Below are positions 57,281 to 64,000 of a DNA stretch of 64,000 nucleotides, one piece after another. The DNA comes from Pinus tabuliformis (Eukaryota > Streptophyta > Pinopsida > Pinales > Pinaceae). The notes under the pieces were generated by a model. It was given only the letters and a program-made list of their open reading frames with translations. It was not told the DNA's origin and searched no databases. A program made the position numbers and the translations under genes. The first letter of the stretch is position 1; each line of letters opens with the position of its first letter. The stretch covers positions 631,501,269 through 631,565,268 of the forward strand of contig CM062816.1 of assembly GCA_031772625.1 (NCBI GenBank), read 5' to 3'.

Positions 57281-57652
57281 AGATCAATCTCTTGTATTAG
57301 GGAAGAATTTTGTTACCCTACTCTAAGTCCCGAGCGTAGTCTTTTATTTTCTTTTCTTTTTGATTTCTTTCTGTTTTGTTGATTTCAAGAAACCACTCTC
57401 TCATTTCTTTAGGAGGGAATTGTTATCTCGCTCAAGATCCTGAGCCTTAGCTATTTTATTTAGTTTTTCTTCTGTTTTATTTTCGATTTTTATACAGGGG
57501 TCAATCTCTCATCATGGAGAGGGAAAAGAGTTTTCTCACCCTGCTCCAGTTCCTGAGCTTTAGTTTTCTTTCTGCTGGTTTATTGTTGTCCAATCATCCT
57601 CTCGTCGTGGGGACGAAAAAGATTTTTTCACCCTACTCCACCTCTTGGGATT
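57281..57652 (+). repeat. Four tandem units in the gypsy-3 leader
   Basis: Units starting near 57281, 57390, 57497 and 57589 (spacing about 109, 107 and 92). Each has a caatctctc-like opening, a ggga run, an ntttctcaccctactcca-like core, a cctgag-like box and a T-rich tail. They lie between the primer site and the gag start. Confidence 0.65.
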
Positions 57653-57685
57653 TGAAATTTTAAATGTTTTATTTCCAATAAATGT

Positions 57686-59056
57686 ATGAAGAAGGGTTCA
57701 AGTAAAGGGGGCAGAGGAGGACCCCAAAGGCATGGAAGGAAGGATTTTGGGAGGAATACCTATATCAATGAAATTATCACAAAAGTTGCATCACAAGCCT
57801 CTTCACGAGCTACTGCTAGGGTGAAATTTCACACAAGATCCGAAGGAAGTTCTATGGAACAACCTATACAGCCTCGAGGGGTGGTGGTATCCCTTTCAAC
57901 AACTATAAGGGAAGTAGTAAGTAGGGCATGAGAGAAAGAAAAAACACTTCCTCTAGTACCAGACAGGGAGGAGGTGGCTAACAGAGGGTTAGAAGAAGAA
58001 ATTCACTCAAGGATTGAAGAAGGAAGCCTCAGAATATTTTATTCACCTCACGATCAGGGGAGTGTTGTTAAACTTTCTCAACCATCAGTTGTTACACAAC
58101 AGGAACCTGTTGAAGTTCCAAGCGAGTATTGGAGGATATTTATGGCACCCACAACATCTTTAATTGAATTCCCAATTGGGGAAATCATGGGTGATGCACC
58201 AATGAAGCTAATTCCACTGACCGGACTGTCAAAATTCGATGAGCTTTCCACAGAACATCCAAAAAATTTCCTATTCGAGTTTAATATCATTTGCAGAGGG
58301 TATGAATATGTCAATGATGCTCAAAAGTTGAAAAGTTTTCCTGCTACATTAAAAGGGACACCATTGTGATGGTTTATGGGTCTAGGATGAAAACCATTTA
58401 TACGTGAGATGACATGAAGAAGGCTTTCCTGGAAAAGTATCAGGATTAATTTAAATCGTGGGACATTAAGGAAGAAATTTTCAAATTTGTATAGAAGGAG
58501 GATGAAAATATGGAGGACTGTGTAAATTGTTTTAAGTATACTCTCTAGAGGTCTGGCCACAGTCATCTAGATAAGGATATTTTGAAAATTATTTTTCTCA
58601 AAGCCCTGAGGGAAGAATATTTGGAGCTGTTAAACATAGTAGGTAAAGGGGATATATCTAAATAATATTTTGACACCATATGTGAAATCTGTATTCAATG
58701 TTTGAGAGGAGATGCAAGGAATAAACATGGAATCTGAACTTTCAAAGCATCAAGTGGGGGAAATCGAAAAAGAAGAAATTGGGAACCTGCTGGATAATTT
58801 GAAAACTAATACCCTAAGTACATTATCCTCCCAAATGGACACATTAGAAGCAAAGCAGCAATAGATGGAGTTGGAAAGAACTATGGCTATTTTCTACCCA
58901 TGGTGTAGAAAGGAACATCCACTGAAGGAGTGTCCACTAGACACTATAGAGGCATGTGTTATTTGTGAACAGAGTCACTCCACTGGTGCATGTCCATTGC
59001 TTGCAGTAGTAAGGGTAATATTTCACAAGGCGAATGAAGAACCAGATCAACTATGA
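57686..59056 (+). pseudogene. Gypsy-3 gag
   Basis: The start is ATG 57686 (MKKGSSKGGRGG, basic). After one TGA the domain continues with RIFMAPTTSLIEFPIGEIM, STEHPKNFLFEFNIICRGYEYVN and LKSFPATLKGTPL, a Ty3 Gag capsid pattern. Then stops and shifts (58367-58700). The last piece (58740-59056) has a coil-like IEKEEIGNLLDNLKTN and zinc-like CRKEHPLKECP and CVICEQSHSTGACP motifs. Confidence 0.75.
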
Positions 59057-59559
59057 TTTATGGGGTCTAAGAAAACATGGCAGCAACAATCATTAGGCTT
59101 AAATCCAGGTATGTCCTAGGATCCTTTTCAATATTATAATATGAGTCCTCAACCAGTTCATTTTTGGCCTTAATATTATCAATACCCACCCTGGAAACCA
59201 TGGTGTCCTCAACCTAATTCAAGTTCTTCATGTTCTCAAATCTAGCATAGTCCTGGTCATCCTACTACAAAATTTCCTCAACCTACCTACACAGAAACAA
59301 TATTTATAGCTATCCTCTAGCGTTCCTTCCAATAATCCTTCTCTCTAGCATCAACTTCCTATTCAGCCAAACCCAAATCCAAACAATAAGGGCACTCAGT
59401 AAGCAGACACCCGCAACCTTCCTTCGTATAGCATTTCTACCACAACTTTTAATGAGATAAATATTTGATCTGGATGGTTATTAAATGCTCCTACATAACC
59501 CATTATTGCCGAACATCTTGATGATGAGAATCCAAAATCTCAGGAAGTTAAGGATGAGA

Positions 59560-60300
59560 CAACCCAACCATCTGTCGAACATTCTCCTTCTCATTTGACT
59601 ATTACTCAGGCCTGTCAAACCAATCCTCCTTATCCAGAGCGATTAGCATTGAGTAAACGGGTCCCTCAATTGGAATGTGAACTTTTAGGAGAATTGCAAA
59701 ATTTGTTTGTAAAAACCCCCCTACCTCAAGCCATGAAAGATGTACCTATTTACGATAAAACTATCCAAGAATATTATTCTAAGAGACATGGGAAGAAAAC
59801 AGAAGATCCGCTTACAATTCATGTTATGGGGAGATTATTTGATGCGTTTAGTGGGTATAACCAAATCCAAATAGCTCTTGAGGATCAGGATAAAACTAGC
59901 TTTTCATGCCTGTGGGGAACATTCGCTTACCGAGTCCTTATGTTTGGTCTTTGTAATGCACCTGCTACCTTTTAGAGGGAAATACTAGGGATTCTTTTTT
60001 CTGATTTACTCGATGACAACATTGAAATCTATATGCATGAATTCATGCCAAATAGAGGGTCATTCGAAGAAGGATTGGAAAACTTGGAGAATGTCCTTAA
60101 AAGGTGAAAACAAATGCATGTTTCTCTGAGTACAACAAAATGTCATATGATGAGAGAAGAGGGAGTAGTTCTGGAACACTTTCTTTTAGTTGCTGGAATA
60201 CAAGTTGATCTTGCCAAGGTAAAGGTAATTTTTTATTTTCCTATGCCCAAGACACCAACTCAGATATGGTGATTACTATAGGCATTTTATAGAAATTTTT
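59560..60300 (+). pseudogene. Gypsy-3 reverse transcriptase, fused to the protease upstream region by deletion
   Basis: Upstream linker (KDVPIYDKTIQEYYSKRHGKKTEDP, then LTIHVMG) belongs before the protease. It runs straight into RLFDAFSGYNQIQIAL, which is RT motif A. So the protease active site and RT fingers are gone. GTFAYRVLMFGLCNAPATF follows. The catalytic YMDD box reads YMHE near 60033-60044, so both its Asp are lost. LEHFLLVAGIQVDLAKVKVI is the connection. Confidence 0.78.
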
Positions 60301-60942
60301 TCCAAGATAACATTTCCAATTTTTCAGCTGTTAACTAAAGATGCAGAATTTTTATGGACAAATGATTATGAAGTAGCTTTTGAGAAGATGAAGGAACTAA
60401 TCCACCAAGCTCCAATCTTACATGGTCCCAACTGGGAACTTCTGTTTCATATCCATGCAGATGACTCTCAAATAGCTATAGGGACAGTGTTGGGGTATCA
60501 TGAAGATAAGAAGCCGTATGTGGTCTATTATGTCAGCAAGAATTTAACGTTTGCCGAGTTAAACTATACAATAATGAAGAAGGAGTTTGTGGCCATCATC
60601 TGTGTTGTTAATAAATTTTGACACTATATTACTAGGTATCCTACTTTTGTACACACTAATCACGTAGCATTCAGGTATTTGATGAATAAACCTATAACTC
60701 CTGGGCATATAACAAGGTGGTTGTTATTACTTCAAGAATTTGATATCACCATTATAGATAAACAAAGAAAGGATAACGTAGTTGCTGATTTTGTGTCTAG
60801 ATTAAATTCTGATAATGAAGGAGAACCTGTAGAAGATAGCTTTCTGGATGAACATTTATTTACAATTTCTAGTAATACCCCTTGGTATGCAGACATTGCT
60901 AACTATTTGGCGACAAGAAAAGTGCCTCAGCATTTGTCATAG
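60301..60942 (+). pseudogene. Gypsy-3 RNase H
   Basis: FEKMKELIHQAPILHGPNWELLFHIHADDSQIAIGTVL, LNYTIMKKEFVAIICVVNKF, FVHTNH-like and DNVVADFVSRLN hold the RNase H order. The first frame is 60388-60621 and the second 60679-60942. The first acidic position reads ADDS and the third (HTDH) reads HTNH. Confidence 0.78.
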
Positions 60943-61342
60943 AGGGAACTACATAGGATTATTCATCACACTGCCCATTACTCATGCATAGCACGATCTC
61001 TCTTTTATATGGGCGGTGATCAGCAGATCTATCGTTGTGTAGTAGAAAGTGACACCTATGAGATTTTGAGAGATAGTCATGATGATCCTTGTGGGGGACA
61101 TTTTGTAGACAAGAGAAATAGCCACAATGTGTTATAGATGGGATATTATTAGCCCTTATCTTCAACAATGCACAGAACTATGTTTGAATATGTGATAGCT
61201 GCAACCAGATGGGTCAACCTGGCTATTCAGATGAAATGCCATTAGAGCCACAGGTAGTTCTTGTGCCTTTCGAAATATGGGCTATTTATTTTGTGGATCC
61301 ATTTAACCCACCTTTGCATTATAAAGTCCACATTTTAGTTTT
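60943..61342 (+). pseudogene. Gypsy-3 integrase, first part
   Basis: The zinc-binding domain is seen as HRIIHHTAHYSCIARSLFYMGGDQQIYRCV and ILRDSHDDPCGGHF, in broken frames. The core begins EIWAIYFVDPFNPPLHYKVHIL, where the first catalytic Asp (IDF in the family) is Tyr. The text stops at the solo LTR junction. Confidence 0.72.
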
Positions 61343-62928
61343 TGTTAGTGCCTAGATTTACCTTAGGCTGAAAAGGTAGGATCCAGGGCCAACATCAAAC
61401 CATGCTTAGCCTCGTAGCTAGCCCTACCAGGACAAGAGAGGGCTCTCTCCGGGTCAATCTCAGCAAAATATAATCGATGGGGCTTGAGATGACCAAAATT
61501 AAAACTAATTTTAGGCTAGGTATGAAGTACAAGGATTTGATTTGATTTTTTGGGGGTTTTGTTGGAATCAAGGGGAAAGCAAATTTTGGGGTGCGGGGAT
61601 TGAGGATCAGTTCTGCAGAGATCTAGATGGGGCAAGGTAGGTAACCATTTTGGCACTTAAATTTTAGTGATATGGATGGAAAAGACAATTGAGGTGTTGA
61701 AGAGGGCAAGGGCAATCATGAATCCTCCTCAGACAGCTGAAAACATCAAACAACTACAACGAACCTTAAGTAGAGCATTGCACTTTCAATGAATTCTACT
61801 TACACTCTTGTTTGCATAGTTCAGAAGAAATAAGATTGATAATGCAATCACATAAAAAAATTCACAATTACAAAGTGAAGCATTGTACCAATACAAATTT
61901 CCACATGAATCCCAAAGAGTGCTGCAAATCCTGGTCTCAATTCGTTAGCCAAATACTGAAAGTGAATGTACAATGAAGCTCAAGGCTTTCTCAAGAGTCC
62001 AACCTTATACTAGAATCCAACCACTACACTATGAAATTCATAAAATATATATATTCTCTCATCCTTGTACTAAGGGATTGAGCTCAACCATTTTCTTCAA
62101 AATAGAATTAGTTACATTAAGCTTGGGTCGAATTTCTGAAAATAGGTGTTGAAGATGAGCTCGTATCTCCTAAACTGTAGCACTGGTTACAAAATCGAAA
62201 GATATTTTTGTAGATAAGGTCATTATTTTATAAACCTCTCTCAAATTTGGGAAATTCATTTCTAGTAGCTCGCAATCTGTTCCACAAAATCATCTCTAAA
62301 ATAGAAAATCATTAAAAATTTAAATCTGTGAAAATGAGCTGTAAAGATCTAGTCACATATCCCAATCCATGACACCTGTGAATAAAATGAAATAGGTTTT
62401 TGTTATATGGCTTGTCTTTAAGAAAAAAATATTTGGGTTTTTCAAACTTACTTTCCACCTATTATAACATGGCCCCACACTAAAATGACTAAAACAATAA
62501 AAAATATGAAAATTTTGCTTTGTTTAAATGTAGGCTCCAAATATCACTGTATATCTCCCACATAGTAGCACCTGTGCATAAACTCAAGGAGGTTTTTTTA
62601 TTTGGTATGTGATGAACAAAAACCTCTTTTACTTGTGAAAAATTACTTACCATTATTTCAAAAACTGGTTTTGTACTAAACTTGTCATTGTGTGAAGCAA
62701 CTGACCTCAAAACATGCATAACCAAGAATCACTCATTCGTTCCTTCTAATCCAGGAACCGGTTACGGGAGTGTGGTATACCATTGGAAATATTTTTCTAG
62801 CTTCTTCTGATGGACACACTTGTGACATGTTTTGTGCTGAACATCATGTGAAAAACATCTAACAAAACCAGACATAGTAAGAGCTCATGTTGATCCCTTG
62901 TGACAGGCTGTGAAGACTGGAACTAACA
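61343..62928. mobile_element. Probable solo LTR inserted in gypsy-3 integrase
   Basis: A 1586-base non-coding insertion, TGTTAGTGCC...GGAACTAACA. It separates VHIL and TNYVRKW of one integrase domain. The flanks gtttt (61338-61342) and gtttg (62929-62933) fit a 5-base duplication with one later substitution. TG...CA ends, inverted terminal bases and lack of coding fit a solo LTR. A non-autonomous element with short inverted ends is the alternative. Confidence 0.65.
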
Positions 62929-63745
62929 GTTTGCACAAATTATGTGAGGAAGTGGATAGAAGCCAAGGTTGTACCAAAAGCAACAAAGCAGGTTCTCTCA
63001 GACTTTTTATTTGAAGAAATATTTGCTAGATATGGTGCCCCAAGAGAGATAGTTTCAGATGGAGGAGTATAGTTCATGTCACACATGATAGGAAAGCTTA
63101 TGGAAAAATATGGGATCAAGCACAGGTTAACAAACCCATATCATACTCAAGTGAATGGTCAAGTGGAGAGCACAAACAAATTATTGGAAAACATCCTCAC
63201 CAAGACCGCAACAAATCATTGCCAGGATTGGGCTGACAAACTTTCGGAAGCACTTTGGGCATATTGAACAACATGGAGGAACACAACAAGATTCTCACCA
63301 TTTGAACGTGTATATGGAAAATCCCCATTGTTCCCAGTGGAATTTGAAATTAGTATGCTCATAATGACTTTTGAAGTAGGATTGGACCTATAAGGAGCCT
63401 AGAAACACCAGCTGGAAGAACTAAATGAGCTGGATGAAATTTGTTTAATGGTTGTCAACAGGACTGTTGCCATACAATAGCAAAGAGAAAAATGACATGA
63501 TAAAATTATTAAAAATAAGGTGTTTCATAGAGGGAATTGGGAATTTTGTATGATTCCAACTTTAAGGATTTTAAAGGAAGGCTTTGCTTGCGATGGTTGC
63601 GACCATATGGGGTTGATGCGGTATTTGACATTGGGACTGTCAGATTGGTCACAATAGATGATTCCCATGTTTCTTTCATTGTAAATGCACATCGACCTAG
63701 ACTCTACCACTGTCCAACCTCTAGAGAAGCCTTCATAAAACATCT
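62929..63745 (+). pseudogene. Gypsy-3 integrase, second part
   Basis: TNYVRKWIEAKVVPKATK, LFEEIFARYGAPREIVSDGG (second Asp), NPYHTQVNGQVESTNKLLENIL (Glu), WRNTTRFSPFERVYGKSPL. After shifts comes the C-terminal domain: DFKGRLCLRWLRPYGVDAVFDIGTV, RPRLYHCPTSREAFIKHL, ending at the CACTA terminus. Stops are frequent. Confidence 0.78.
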
Positions 63746-64000
63746 CACTACAAGAAAAAATGTCATTGGTGAGGGTCATTCTTGTGTTGGACCTTTAAGG
63801 TCTGTCACCAATGTCGCATATGGTGATGGTCTTTAAAAAAGAATTTTTGTAAGTGTATATAGTGATGGTCCTTTACGGTTTGTCACCAAAGCCATTTTCA
63901 ATGTCACTTTTGGTGAGGGTCATTAAAGGCCCGTCACTAATTCTCTCTTTGGTGACACTTTTGGTGAGGATCGTTAAAGGCCCATCACTAATTCTATTAT
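63746..64000. mobile_element. CACTA (EnSpm-type) transposon terminus, continuing outside window
   Basis: It starts CACTACAAGAAAA, the typical terminal inverted repeat of plant CACTA elements. The next 240 bases are made of repeated subterminal motifs in both orientations (ttggtgagggtcatt, aaaggcccgtcactaat, ggtttgtcaccaa), the usual transposase-binding arrays. The transposase gene and the other end would lie to the right of base 64000. Confidence 0.82.

Larger units (their letters stand above)
57030..63745 (+). mobile_element. Gypsy-3: decayed Ty3/gypsy retrotransposon, split by later insertions
   Basis: Gag, RT, RNase H and integrase occur in Ty3/gypsy order on the plus strand. A weak primer-site match (tagtatcatag at 57030-57040) marks the possible 5' end of the internal region. 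The integrase is cut by a probable solo LTR (61343-62928). The coding remnant reaches the CACTA terminus at 63746, where either the CACTA element was inserted or the boundary lies. The sequence is heavily mutated. A deletion has removed the protease and the first part of RT. Confidence 0.85.

Noticed and set aside
61343-62928. DNA transposon with short inverted ends
   Set aside because: The inverted match is only about ten bases with a mismatch. TG...CA ends and a 5-base flank pair fit a solo LTR better, though the alternative is kept open.

Overview
This window is repeat-rich plant nuclear DNA with no intact host gene that I can see. It is a stack of retroelements in AT-rich filler: three L1-type LINEs with plant-style ORF1 proteins (DUF4283 domain plus CCHC knuckle), one Ty1/copia and three Ty3/gypsy elements, an internally deleted element among them, two small SINE-like insertions, the end of a CACTA DNA transposon, and a pair of Penelope-like elements (PLEs) with GIY-YIG endonuclease domains. 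EN-bearing PLEs are known in plants mainly from conifers, so a conifer is the best guess. That rests on family knowledge, not on a search.

Layout. 1-4235: LINE-A (minus), its 3' end outside the window; ORF2 is open for at least 915 codons. 4236-8310: AT-rich DNA with a decayed LTR-flanked unit (5078-7453). 8316-17859: a full-length decayed Ty3/gypsy element (minus) with 2.0-kb LTRs and a CATAA target duplication. 17711-18424 plus 21747-21995: a tandem duplication of its LTR end and flank, whose second copy is split by a short Ty3/gypsy element (18425-21746). 22129-27980: complete but decayed LINE-B (plus) with a 16-bp target duplication. 28148-28254: a SINE. 28936-38733: two PLE copies in inverted orientation forming a large palindrome, each with a hammerhead-ribozyme-like motif; LINE-C (31799-38142, minus) is inserted in the right arm. 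39375-43277: Ty3 RT, SINE-like and LINE ORF1 remnants. 46300-56340: remnants of an LRR receptor-like kinase of FEI type, with its transmembrane segment present three times, interrupted by a young Ty1/copia element (47688-53474). 57030-63745: a decayed Ty3/gypsy element (plus), split by a probable solo LTR (61343-62928) and bounded by a CACTA terminus at 63746.

The target-site duplications and nesting allow relative dating: gypsy-1 came before the tandem duplication, which came before gypsy-2; the PLE palindrome came before LINE-C; the kinase fragments came before the copia element; gypsy-3 came before both the solo LTR and, probably, the CACTA element. The copia LTRs differ at about 7 of 366 positions, against about 11% in the gypsy-1 LTRs. 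Many nonsense codons are TAG where family context suggests Gln or Trp, as expected of long-methylated, silenced repeats. The most interesting items are the inverted PLE pair with ribozyme motifs, the ATGA overlap between ORF1 and ORF2 in all three LINEs, and the open ORF2 of LINE-A.
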